Below are positions 37,553 to 46,976 of a DNA stretch of 64,000 bases, piece by piece. The DNA comes from JABDMH01 sp965223025 (GTDB lineage: Bacteria > Bacteroidota > Bacteroidia > Chitinophagales > Saprospiraceae). The position numbers were made by a program, and so were the translations under genes. The notes under the pieces are model-generated. The model did not search any database. It saw nothing but the letters and a program-made list of their open reading frames with translations, and was not told where the DNA came from. The stretch's first letter is position 1. The number at the start of each line of letters is the position of its first letter. The DNA lies in contig CBDCVP010000023.1 in assembly GCA_965223025.1 (NCBI GenBank), positions 2,666,001 through 2,730,000 of the forward strand. The letters run 5' to 3'.

Positions 37553-39545
37553 TTACATTTTAATCATGGTCTTCACACAGAGCGACTGGCTGCTGGCATG
37601 ACTGATCTCGATAAAGTACAGCCCTTGACCCAAAATAGATAGATCGATGGTCTGATGGTTTCCCACATTTTCAACTTCTTCAATCAGCGTGCCCTCCGCA
37701 TCCAATATCCGTAAATGGTATTCTCCAAGGCTACCTGAAAGTGTGATGAACTGATTGGTCGGATTCGGATGTATTTCGATGGCGTCAGGGCTGAGCACGA
37801 AGGAGAGGTCGGATAGGAGATCAAAGTCAGGTCCATATCTTGGTACCGGAGCTCCATACTCTCGAGCACCAATATCCGGCATGCCATCAGCCACATACTT
37901 TCGGTTGAGGTGATCTAATAGTCCTCCATTGTTGATGAGTACAGACCCTGAGGCTATGGAGAGATCATGATTCATCGGCTGATAGCTGGTACCATAGCTC
38001 GAAGGGACACTCGTATTGATCAAATCAGACGGAGTGATCATCAGGCCGTTGGTCTCTAAAGATGTACCCATCTGCAGATCTGCCACATTGCTGTAGCGTA
38101 CATTATCCCATTTAAACCATTCGTTACCAGCAGTTGCCGACCGGCTTGAATAATAGGCATTATGATCCCAATCATCTATACTACCATTCACCACACCAAA
38201 TTCCTCAAAACAATATCGACTGCCCATGAGGATGTTATTTCTGAAGTAGGTGTTTTGAAAACCGGGGCTGGATGACATCCCATTTCCTGCCTTAACAGCC
38301 GTGTTGTGGCAGATGACCAGGCCAGCAGGTCCACGGTTTAGCTTATAAGCAGAAGTTTCCATGTTATAGAATTCATTGCGAAAGACATAACATGGACCTC
38401 CGAGAATCGGGGCAAGGCTGACACCCATCCGACCGTTGAAGCCTCTGTTGCGGTACACGTGTGTATTGGATACCGTACCATCTACTTCGATCAGATCATC
38501 GACCACATTAATGATGTCGTTATGATGAATGTCTAGAAGATAACAGACTCCATAGGGTGGACCATCGGTAGAAATTCCGTCTCCAAAATTTGTCAAGTAA
38601 TTATAGCTAATTGTGTGATTGTTACCTCTGATGTCTATGCCTCGCTCACCTGGAATACCACCGTTGAGTTGTGGCCAAGAAGTGCGCCCAGTAAATGAAT
38701 TGTTCGTAATGTATTGGTCGTGCTCCCAGCCATTTGCACGACGATTCACATAACCATAGTCGACGGCTTCGATTCGGTTATTCCTAATGGTAACAAACTG
38801 AGTGTTTTGTGCATCGATACCCCATCTTCCATTTCTAATCAAAAACCCGTCTACAATGACGTACCGAAGACTATCATCAAAAGTGCCCAGTGTGATGATC
38901 CCTCGATCGGTGTTGCCTCCATCAATAATGGCCTGATGTAAATTTTGAGCGCGGAAAACGATGGGATTCTGCGCTGAGCCACTGGTCATGATTTCGAATG
39001 GCTCATAGGTGCCATCCATGACAACAATGACCTCATCAGCTTGCACCTGGTCAGCTGCCGCTTGCAGTCCCAGGAATGGATCTTGCTCAGTGCCAGTACC
39101 GCCTCCATTGCCAGGGATGACATATCTCATGGTGCTGGAGCCGCTGGGGACAGGTATGGGTTTGGTTTGCACGACCAAGTTTTGACTATTAGATCCCCCA
39201 TCTGGATCGTCAAGTACTATTTGAAGTTCATAGCTATGGCCGGGTTGTAAGAAAAGTATGCTGCCAGCGTGGAAATTTCAGATTGATAGCATTTCCGTCA
39301 ACAATCATATTGGGATGTGTCCGCATAGTCTTGGCAGATGGCTCAAAAGCATCACTAGATCCTGCTACACGATATCTAAGTGTCAAAGTGCTGTTTAGAT
39401 TGACATCGCCAAGCACCGCATAATTCACTGCAATACTTTGGAAAGAAGCATCCACACGCAGGTATCCTGGAGTGAGTGCATTTTGTGCATCGACGCAAAA
39501 GACTGAGCAAAGAGCTAGCAGGTAATAGATGGTTTTCATAGCCAC
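37553..39545 (-). pseudogene. parallel beta-helix protein with T9SS sorting domain, one frameshift
   Basis: Two frames form one gene of about 663 codons: 39545-39234 (signal peptide, then an Ig-like start, GDVNLNSTLTLRYRVAG) and the main frame to 37553. The main frame, extended upstream, reads FLQPGHSYELQIVLDDPDGG, which continues the domain of the first frame. A single-base insertion near 39240-39275 (T and A runs) accounts for the break. The middle is a right-handed beta-helix (repeated ITNNSF, HDQYITNN, DIHHNDIINVV turns), a fold used by polysaccharide lyases. The C-terminus (IEIHPNPTNQF to VKTMIKM) is a type A T9SS domain. A sequencing error would make the gene intact. Confidence 0.8.
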
Positions 39546-39910
39546 GCAGGTTTAACGTTGAATTGGAAAATCTCGAAAAAGTAAGGGTGTGCTCAAGATG
39601 CAGTTCCAGCTATGGGAATCCGGGCATACATTAAGATTGTTAACTGGATCAGTAAATAGAACGATAGAAAGCCAATCATAGTACGGGTTCCTAACACTTT
39701 TTTTTCGGATGATTGCTGTGGCTCGAGAAAAAAAGCTAAGCAAACACAAGGCTTGCTTAGCTACAAAAATCATCGGGGCAAACGGTCAAAAGGATTCTAG
39801 GATGTGCTGAACTACTGGCTAGAGTTGCATGGCCTATTTTATGTTGGTCGTAGACGAGACAAACCTACCAGTGAGCGAATCCAAGTTAGTTTTTCAAGAT
39901 CCTCCTAGAT
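39546..39910. other. intergenic region holding a terminator
   Basis: Between the beta-helix gene and the IS1595-family element no gene is supported; the only clear feature is the minus-strand terminator at 39728-39762. Confidence 0.55.
39728..39762 (-). terminator. rho-independent terminator
   Basis: A perfect 10-bp stem (AGCTAAGCAA at 39734-39743, TTGCTTAGCT at 39753-39762) has a 9-nt loop and, on the minus strand, is followed by a seven-T run. It would end minus-strand transcription coming from the peroxidase gene or the IS before the beta-helix gene. Confidence 0.8.
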
Positions 39911-40900
39911 TAATTTTACTGAATAATTCATTTACGTTACAAATTTCAAATCTGGAATCGTGCATGGTGGATGAAGCATTAATCTATTGGTAAGATTATG
40001 AAATAGAATGTCTTTATACAGGTGCCTATTGAACCTGTAGGTATACTCATTGAGATACTTTTGTAGATATTTTACTTGATGATGAATACCTCTCAACCAA
40101 GATTTGAGCCCCATAATAAACCGATGCATCAAAGGAAAATTCTCTCCTTTTTTAGAGTGGATCTGGTCAACATGATATTTTCCTTTTCGAGCAATGGGGG
40201 AGTAACCTCTCCATTTATCGGTCGTTACGATTGCATCTGGGTCAATATGTTGGTCAAAGAATGGCTCTAGCTGTTTGCTGCCAGCATTGGGAATAACCTT
40301 TGCATATGCCCTGCTGATTCCACCTCCAGGGTGTTTCTGGATAGCCACAACTACCTGTTTTTTAGTCGATTGACTTCGGCCGCGCTGCTTTTTCACCTTG
40401 CCCCCGATCATCGTTTCATCTACAGCCACCGCACCATCAATCGGATATTTCCCACTTGATTTCATTGCTAACATGACCTTCGTTTTAAAGCGCCACACTA
40501 CCGGTTGATTCATGTCCAACTTTCGAGCTAATTCATAGGTTGACATTCCTTTTGTCGAGGTGCTTAGATAGAAAATAATGTAGAATGCCTTGTGCAACGG
40601 AAATTTTACTTTATGAAAAAGGGTATGGGCAGTAGGGGATTCCACAGAACGACATTTGGTACATCGTCTTTCTCCGTATCGAGCTGTCCCACAATATTTC
40701 CCATTACCACATTTGCGACATGAATATCCACTGCTCCACTTGATTTCACTCAAGTAATCCAGACAATCCGCTTTACACGTAAATCGACTACTAAATTCAA
40801 AAATACTGACTCCTTTAAACATTCTTTCAGTTTCCATTTTCTTTTTGCCTCTAAGTAAGTACCTTACCGTGCAACCAAACTGCATTATTCAGTAATTTTA
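39911..40900 (-). mobile_element. IS1595-family insertion sequence (~1 kb)
   Basis: Ends carry an inverted repeat with the exact core TTACTGAATAAT (39916-39927) and its complement (40884-40895), imperfect outside the core. The transposase fills the interior. The right end abuts the stop codon of the peroxidase gene (40902-40904). No certain target duplication was found, so edges are approximate. Confidence 0.75.
39932..40837 (-). CDS. IS1595-family transposase (ISXO2-like, about 301 aa)
   Basis: A zinc-ribbon of type CRKCG...CTKC in the N-terminal part is followed by the ISXO2-like DDE core: VDETMIGGKVKKQRGR (first Asp), TTDKWRGYSP (second Asp) and the LNEYTYRFNRH box near the C-terminus. 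The start at METERMFKG (40837) is preferred; the open frame extends 16 codons further to 40885, into the inverted-repeat end. Confidence 0.92.
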   Translation of the reverse strand: METERMFKGVSIFEFSSRFTCKADCLDYLSEIKWSSGYSCRKCGNGKYCGTARYGERRCTKCRSVESPTAHTLFHKVKFPLHKAFYIIFYLSTSTKGMSTYELARKLDMNQPVVWRFKTKVMLAMKSSGKYPIDGAVAVDETMIGGKVKKQRGRSQSTKKQVVVAIQKHPGGGISRAYAKVIPNAGSKQLEPFFDQHIDPDAIVTTDKWRGYSPIARKGKYHVDQIHSKKGENFPLMHRFIMGLKSWLRGIHHQVKYLQKYLNEYTYRFNRHLYKDILFHNLTNRLMLHPPCTIPDLKFVT

Positions 40901-40901
40901 T

Positions 40902-42812
40902 TCACATTTTAAAGAACTTCTTATGACCAATCTGATGATCTGTGCGGATGGACAAAGTATAAAGACCATCTATCATTGAGGATGGCAGATCCACAGAAAA
41001 AATATTTGTTCCGTTCGACAATGTCATGGACTTCTTTAGAAGCAATCTACCTTGTACATCGTGCACATTGATCTCGCACTGCTGATGTGCTTGTGCAGGT
41101 ATTTTAATATGAAGGTATTCATGTACAGGATTTGGATACAGTGCAAATGCTATGTCTTGATCCGCCGATGCTATGGCGGTGGTGACAAGCGATTGTGCCA
41201 TAAACACTTCTTCTTGCATGATAGTAATATGAGTGTTGCGTTCAATGACATCAGCGAGCTTGGTCTCTTTAATCCAGACCTTTTCTTCCTGCGAGATGGT
41301 GGGATCGTTTTCGTAGTAAAACCGGTCTCCATCTCCTCAGTGCCATAAACTGCTGCTCTACGATGGTCATAGCGGTCTGTCCAAACAATGCATCAGGCAT
41401 GTGATTTTCTGCCAACATACCTACCCATGGATCGATGCCATTGATGTCGCCATAGGTAAACTCAAGGGCCTGATTCATCAGTGGATCAACTGTCATCCCC
41501 TGAAAAGTGCTGATGGGATCCAAGCCAAAATCAGTACGGACAGTATTATAGTCTGGAAGCCCCCTCTCTCGTCCACGACTGATATTCAGTACCGCTAAAT
41601 CCAAGCCGCCTGCCCCCGGAGGTCCAAAGAGGAAATTACGTAAATCGTCCACAATCTTGCAGTCAAAGTCTTGCTGGACTACGGTGGCCATCCCAATAAG
41701 ATAGGGCTCGATGCCACCAATGCCATAGGTAGCATCTGGATTGAAATATGCATCACGAAGCAATATGTCGCCACTAGAAATGGTGTTGCCCTCATTATCC
41801 ATACGCACCAACAGACTGTTGATCGTGGTGTGACCATAGCGGTAGGCCGCGGCCGAAAAGACGTTCATGATTCCCGGGTTAATAGATACGTCGTAGCCGT
41901 TATACGTGGGTAGCTTCATCCCCATGACGGGCAACCATTCCTCATAGACGATAGCTTGCATTTGTCCGCCGACTAGTTTTCGTGCATGCTGGTACAATTG
42001 CTCATCTCCCCAATCTGGATGCTCTATCTTTAACTCGTCACAGAGCCGGTTGTGCTCGCGAATAAATAGGGTGTGCATGCCGGTTAGAGAGGGATTTTCA
42101 TTGGCTCTCACATCCCCGGCCACAAACCATCTAGTCACATGAGGCAAGGGCATCGCCATTTCAGGGGCTTGTGGGTCGAGGGGAGACTCAAATTCTCCGG
42201 ATAATGTATTCCACGGCAGCAAGTTTCCTTGAGAAACCCTCAATTTGCCCTCAGAGAAAGAACGCAGCCAAGCCGCCCTTTCCTCATCAGAACCGTAGAC
42301 TGCAGATGCATCGATAAAAGCCGTAAAAGAGTTGACAAAGTCCGAGGATTGGTGGTGTCCAATCCCGAAGCCGGATCATAGTTAGATCTGGACATCGAGA
42401 TGCTAACAGCACCAGTACCATGTGGGTCAAAATAGACATCCCCTGCTGGAATTGGAATCTCCATCTTTTCATCGTGAATTTCATTGACCAAGGTGATGTC
42501 GTGATCGATGAATTGACCCCAGGCCCAACAAAATGCGCTGAGTCCACGTGGATCGTCAATCAGGGTGTTTTGGCTAAATAGATTATTGCTAATCATTCGG
42601 GCGTTAGGCCGGTCTAGTCCAGCCGGGTTCGAAATGCCATCCGAAAACCCACAGGTGTTTTGATCAAGTTGATTACTGCCTAAGGCTCCCCAAAGAGGAT
42701 TGGTACTGTTGTTTCCATACCCATCTATACTTCGATTGGTCTGCGTGAAGACCGACGGTGGAACAGATGCATAGAGCATCAGGGTTATAAGGCAAACAGT
42801 AAAAATTTTCAT
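40902..42812 (-). pseudogene. animal-type haem peroxidase with T9SS domain, two frameshifts
   Basis: One gene of about 636 codons is split in three frames. Part one (42812-42240) has the signal peptide and the distal-His block WGQFIDHDITLV. Part two (42243-41269) has HTLFIREHNRL (catalytic Arg and Glu) and YRYGHTTIN (proximal His), as in peroxinectin/myeloperoxidase. Part three (to 40902) starts DGDRFYYENDPTIS and ends in a T9SS sorting domain (IAFALYPNPVHEY to KKFFKM). The joins need one lost base near 42330-42345 (a GG run) and one extra base near 41330. Whether these are decay or sequencing errors cannot be told here; all haem-site residues survive. Confidence 0.87.
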
Positions 42813-42908
42813 AGTTAAGAGCTTAAGGGAATAAAAATGTAAGAGTACGAATAAGTTTTAAGAATTAGGAGTCTTATATCTTAAATCGTGCCAAATTTTT
42901 TTGCCTCC

Positions 42909-43346
42909 TCAACCACTCAATCGAAGGCGCTCCGCATTTATTCTACTCCCCAATGCAGCCAAAGAAGTTGTCGAAAACTCATCTTGGAGCTGGGTCCTAG
43001 TATTCTCCCAAAAGTCATGGACTGGACAAGGATCAAAATCACCGCATCCTTCCAATCCTAACAGACAAGATGTAAAAATGCCATCTCCTTCAAGGATGCA
43101 AACAATCTCATACAGAAATACTTCCTCCGGTGGCACGTCCAATGCGATTCCACCATTCGGACCACGATACGACCGAAGGATTCCCTTCTGAGTCAGCACC
43201 TGCAAGATTTTCGTGAGAAAGTGAAAGGAAATATCCAACTCCTGAGACATCTCTTGGATGCGAACGTATTCTTCATCACTTTGTTGAGCAGTGATGTAGA
43301 GCAAGGCTCTAATGCCATAAACACTTGCTTTCGAGAGTACTTTCAA
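42909..43346 (-). CDS. Rrf2-family regulator with Fe-S-type cysteines (145 aa)
   Basis: Winged-helix Rrf2 repressor: SKASVYGIRALLYIT, SQELDISFHFLTKILQVL and SYRGPNGGIALDVPPEEVFLYEI are family sequences. Cys94, Cys101 and Cys107 followed by His110 (CPVH) give C-x6-C-x5-C-x2-H, close to the IscR cluster ligand spacing, so an Fe-S sensor is plausible. The gene stands between the peroxidase gene downstream and a divergent plus-strand set. An imperfect dyad just upstream (43370-43393) could be its own operator. Confidence 0.9.
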   Translation of the reverse strand: MKVLSKASVYGIRALLYITAQQSDEEYVRIQEMSQELDISFHFLTKILQVLTQKGILRSYRGPNGGIALDVPPEEVFLYEIVCILEGDGIFTSCLLGLEGCGDFDPCPVHDFWENTRTQLQDEFSTTSLAALGSRINAERLRLSG

Positions 43347-43369
43347 AGCCAGATGCTAGTTTTGAGTCG

Positions 43370-43393
43370 ATTTGGTCCAAGATAGGGCCAAAT
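43370..43393. promoter_or_regulatory. candidate Rrf2 operator (imperfect dyad)
   Basis: ATTTGGTCC and GGGCCAAAT, separated by 6 bp, pair at 8 of 9 positions. The centre lies about 35 bp upstream of the Rrf2 start codon, where a self-repressing site would be expected. No binding data; the assignment is inference. Confidence 0.45.
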
Positions 43394-43435
43394 AGGTTGC
43401 ACTGCCAAGTAAATCATTGTTTTTTTGGCGACATA

Positions 43436-43513
43436 CCTGATCCCTACCAAAAACTTGACGTTTTTAGGGCTTGATCCAGTGGCAATCTTCTCCCCTGGTT
43501 TGAAGGGATCAGG
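43436..43513 (+). ncRNA. structured segment, candidate leader RNA or long inverted repeat
   Basis: Perfect 10-bp arms CCTGATCCCT (43436-43445) and AGGGATCAGG (43504-43513) enclose 58 nt holding an inner hairpin AAAAAC-TTGAC-GTTTTT and a possible second stem. It lies between the Rrf2 gene and the 48-aa membrane-peptide gene, 85 bp before the latter, and matches no RNA family known to me. Confidence 0.4.
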
Positions 43514-43598
43514 CTTGCGATTGTCACCGAAATTGCTTATATTATCTGTGGACACATGCAGACTGATTGGGTATTCTTAACTTTTAAAATTAGTCAAT

Positions 43599-43745
43599 AT
43601 GGAAAATACGTCTACTCCTCATTCAAGTATGGATTATTTGGAACAAAAGAAGCGCGAAGATGCACGGCTCATCACCATCATCGCAGTGGTGGTCATGATC
43701 GGCTTCCTCAGTTTATTGAGTTTCCTGTTTTTCGGCAGCCATTAG
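43599..43745 (+). CDS. small single-pass membrane protein (48 aa)
   Basis: ATG at 43599, stop TAG at 43743-43745. The protein has a charged N-terminal half (DYLEQKKREDAR) and one transmembrane helix (LITIIAVVVMIGFLSLLSFLFF), so the tail is probably cytoplasmic and the C-terminus outside. It is divergent from the Rrf2 gene and about 150 bp ahead of the PSD1 gene. No family is recognised; the coding call rests on the clean topology. Confidence 0.6.
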   Translation: MENTSTPHSSMDYLEQKKREDARLITIIAVVVMIGFLSLLSFLFFGSH

Positions 43746-43891
43746 TGAGTACACAATAAGGATTACAGTCTTATCTTCTTGTTGCTCTACTTCCTTCGAT
43801 TTGATCCAAAGGAATTGTTCTTCCCCGCAGGCCTGACTTTGCCTTGAGTCTGGTTTTTACGATATTTAGACAACAAAGTCTTTTGAGATCC

Positions 43892-46800
43892 ATGCAGGGA
43901 AGGCTGTCGCGGTGTATGTACGAACGATTTCTATTACCTGGCCTGGGTTGGGTAATTGCTTGTATCTGTATGGTCCTAACCAGCTCTTGTGTCGATACAG
44001 CAGAATCCCCGGACCTACCTGATCATGTCGATTTCAACTTCCATGTCCGTCCCATCCTTTCCAACCATTGCTTTCTATGCCATGGCCCCGATGTAAGCAG
44101 CAGGGAAGCTGATCTGAGATTGGACCTAGAAGGTCCAGCTACTGCTTTCCGTGAAGATGGAATCAGAGCCATTGTGCCCGGTAATGCTAAAGCAAGCGAG
44201 ATGATAAAACGGTTGCTTAGCGATGATCCAGCATATAAAATGCCGCCACCTAGTACCAATAAGGTACTTTCCGCCAGAGAAATAGGCATTTTACGAAAAT
44301 GGATCGATCAAGGTGCAGAGTGGAAGCCTTATTGGGCATTTGTAGCTCCAGAAGAACTGGTCTTACCTGAGGATCACGAATTACATCCAATCGACTATTT
44401 CATCCAACAGTCCAAACATGAAAAGGGAATACTATCGGCATCGCCAGCAAGCGCTCATAGCCTAATTAGAAGGTTGTCGTACTTACTCAGAGGACTGCCG
44501 CCATCCATCGAAGATTTGGAAGATTTTAAAGATAGTGACGAGGGCTATCACAACCTAGTGGACAAGTATCTTGCCTCGCCACAGTTTGGAGAGCGATGGG
44601 CACGCCATTGGATGGATCTGGCTAGGTATGCTGAGGGCAAAGGTCATGAATTTGACTATCCCATTATCGGTGCGTGGAGGTATCGTGACTATCTCATCAG
44701 GGCTTTCAATGAGGATGTGCCGTATGATCGGTTTATCCAAGAACAACTGGCGGGTGATCTCCTGGACTCAGTACGATATCACCCTGACTTGGGCACCAAC
44801 GAGTCAGCGCTCGGAACGGCTTTTCTGATGATGGCCGAAGGGAAGCACAGTCCCGTAGATATCAAAGAGGAAGAGAAGATCATGATTGACAATATGATCG
44901 ATGTGACCAGCAAAACCTTCCTGGGTCTTACCGTCGCTTGTGCCCGTTGCCACGATCACAAATTTGATGATATTCCCACTACAGATTACTATGCACTCTA
45001 TGGAATATTTGAAAGCATGCGGCACCACATCGTACCTGCCAGCACCACACTGGAACAGACCGTTTGCAGCGACAGTATTGATGCACTTAAGAATGCGATA
45101 AAAGGACTACTTGTCAGTAACATCACCGATAGGGATTTGGGTGCAAAGGCTACTCAAATTGCACACCATCGTACTCAGGATGGACCCGTGCCAGGACACA
45201 GGATGATCGGAGATTTTACCGGGGGATCTCTGGATGGTTGGCACTCTGATGGGCTGGCATTTGGCAACCGCAATCAACTTGGTCAACCCTATCTTGAAGA
45301 TAACGGGAGATTGACTTTTCCACATCGGGGTTTTGTATCGAGTCGACATTATAGACCTGGTCTCCAAGGAGCTTTTCGATCCCCAACTTTTACTATTGAC
45401 AAACGCTATCTGCGGGTCAAAGCGGCAGGAAAACACTCCATGATCAGAGTCATTGTTGATAATTTCCAACTGATCCAGGCACCCATTTACGACAGTTTGG
45501 ATGTCATGGTGAATAGCAAACTACCTATCGAATATGAGTTGGACTTGCGTATGGTCATGGGGCATAAAGCTTACGTGGAGGTGCTGGCAGGAAGGTATAC
45601 CAAAGTGAAAGGAAAATACCATCACTATGGGATTCCTCCGGATGCCTGGATAGAAGCCTACTATGCCGTACTATACGATCAATATCCCGCGACTCTTTCA
45701 GCGACACATACTGGATCTACAGATACACCCTCTTCAGTTGCATTGGATGCCTGGGTAGCGGGAAGGGCGACTCCTGACCAAATTCATTCCATTCTGCCAC
45801 TGGTCAAAAATGCCCAACCAGATCAGACCATCTCGGAAGATCTGCAGGCCGAGATCCGTCGTCTGGCGTCGACCCTTTATGACTCTACCTTTATAATCGG
45901 AGCGGTTGACGGTGATCAAGTACTTAGTCCTGTCTTTGTCAGCGGTGATCATTTTCAGGTTTCAGACGATCCAGTGCCTCATCGATTTTTGACGGCACTT
46001 GATTCGTCGCGTACGATATTTACCCGGACAGCTTCAGGAAGGCTTGAATTGGCCGAAGCGATCTCATCCCCGGATAATCCATTGACATCCAGGGTCATGG
46101 TCAATCGCATCTGGCACCACTTGTTTGGTCAAGGGCTGGTCAAGACGGTCGACAATTTTGGTTTACAGGGTTCTATTCCTACGCATCCGGCCTTGCTAGA
46201 CCACTTGGCAGTCGAGTTTATACGAGAAGGATGGTCGGTAAAAAGTCTCATCAAGTACATCGTCACTTCAGAAGTTTTTAGGCAATCGACGCTGGTAGAT
46301 CCTCACAATCATGATATCGATCCTACGAACAAATATTTACATCACTTCCCAGTGAGGAGACTCGAAGCGGAAACCATCCGTGATGCCATTTTGGCGACCT
46401 CTGGACGGCTCAACCTTGAGATGTTTGGGCCATCCATACCTATATACCTCACGGATTTCTTAAATGGTCGCGGAAAACCCCCGGAATCCGGTCCTCTGGA
46501 TGGATATGGAAGACGCAGTATTTATCAAGCCATCTGGCGCAATTTTCTTCCACCTATGATGCTGACTTTCGATATGCCGATACCGTTTAGTACTTTCGGA
46601 GCGCGCAGTGTCACCAATGTTCCAGCTCAATCCCTGACTATGCTCAACGATCCCTTAATCCTGGATCAGGCTGCCATCTGGTCTACGGAGATCAATGATG
46701 GAGCGCCCACCTTTGAGAAAAAATTGGATCAGGTCTACTTAAGAGCTTTTTCAAGAAAACCCACTACCACCGAACTTGAAGATGCCAGACTATTCTTTGA

Positions 46801-46915
46801 CGAACAGGGTGATAACTATGGAATCACAGCCGCTGATCGTTTGACAGATGACAAGCTATGGAGGGACTATTGTCATGCGATATTCAATATGAAGGAATTT
46901 ATATTCCTATTGTAA
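43892..46915 (+). CDS. PSD1/DUF1553 lipoprotein with cytochrome-like CxxCH (1007 aa)
   Basis: ATG at 43892 is chosen over a TTG 16 codons upstream. A lipoprotein leader ends at LTSSC. The PSCyt1-type motif HVRPILSNHCFLCHGPD (CxxCH) comes next, followed by PSCyt2/DUF1549 (ARHWMDLARYAEGKGHEFDYP, FLGLTVACARCHDHKFD with a second CxxCH) and C-terminal DUF1553 (SRVMVNRIWHHLFGQGLVKTVDNFG, VPAQSLTMLNDP). A galactose-binding/lectin-like insert lies near 440-560. Such proteins are common in Planctomycetes beside DUF1501 genes; the pair occurs here with the next gene. The role is unproven, but association with sulfatases and polysaccharide breakdown is usual. Confidence 0.88.
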   Translation: MQGRLSRCMYERFLLPGLGWVIACICMVLTSSCVDTAESPDLPDHVDFNFHVRPILSNHCFLCHGPDVSSREADLRLDLEGPATAFREDGIRAIVPGNAKASEMIKRLLSDDPAYKMPPPSTNKVLSAREIGILRKWIDQGAEWKPYWAFVAPEELVLPEDHELHPIDYFIQQSKHEKGILSASPASAHSLIRRLSYLLRGLPPSIEDLEDFKDSDEGYHNLVDKYLASPQFGERWARHWMDLARYAEGKGHEFDYPIIGAWRYRDYLIRAFNEDVPYDRFIQEQLAGDLLDSVRYHPDLGTNESALGTAFLMMAEGKHSPVDIKEEEKIMIDNMIDVTSKTFLGLTVACARCHDHKFDDIPTTDYYALYGIFESMRHHIVPASTTLEQTVCSDSIDALKNAIKGLLVSNITDRDLGAKATQIAHHRTQDGPVPGHRMIGDFTGGSLDGWHSDGLAFGNRNQLGQPYLEDNGRLTFPHRGFVSSRHYRPGLQGAFRSPTFTIDKRYLRVKAAGKHSMIRVIVDNFQLIQAPIYDSLDVMVNSKLPIEYELDLRMVMGHKAYVEVLAGRYTKVKGKYHHYGIPPDAWIEAYYAVLYDQYPATLSATHTGSTDTPSSVALDAWVAGRATPDQIHSILPLVKNAQPDQTISEDLQAEIRRLASTLYDSTFIIGAVDGDQVLSPVFVSGDHFQVSDDPVPHRFLTALDSSRTIFTRTASGRLELAEAISSPDNPLTSRVMVNRIWHHLFGQGLVKTVDNFGLQGSIPTHPALLDHLAVEFIREGWSVKSLIKYIVTSEVFRQSTLVDPHNHDIDPTNKYLHHFPVRRLEAETIRDAILATSGRLNLEMFGPSIPIYLTDFLNGRGKPPESGPLDGYGRRSIYQAIWRNFLPPMMLTFDMPIPFSTFGARSVTNVPAQSLTMLNDPLILDQAAIWSTEINDGAPTFEKKLDQVYLRAFSRKPTTTELEDARLFFDEQGDNYGITAADRLTDDKLWRDYCHAIFNMKEFIFLL

Positions 46916-46976
46916 TTAACATCCTCCTTTGAAATTTTATTAGGTTGATGAGAAACTTTGAATCAGATAATTGCGG

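Noticed and set aside
39234..39545. Separate 103-aa signal-peptide protein
   Set aside because: Its Ig-like domain continues in the next frame of the beta-helix gene, so it is the N-terminal part of that gene.
39552..39773. 73-aa minus-strand ORF
   Set aside because: It covers the terminator hairpin, has no domain, and its composition is not coding-like.
40902..41219. Separate 105-aa T9SS protein
   Set aside because: It is the C-terminal domain of the peroxidase, recovered in frame once the base change near 41330 is allowed for.
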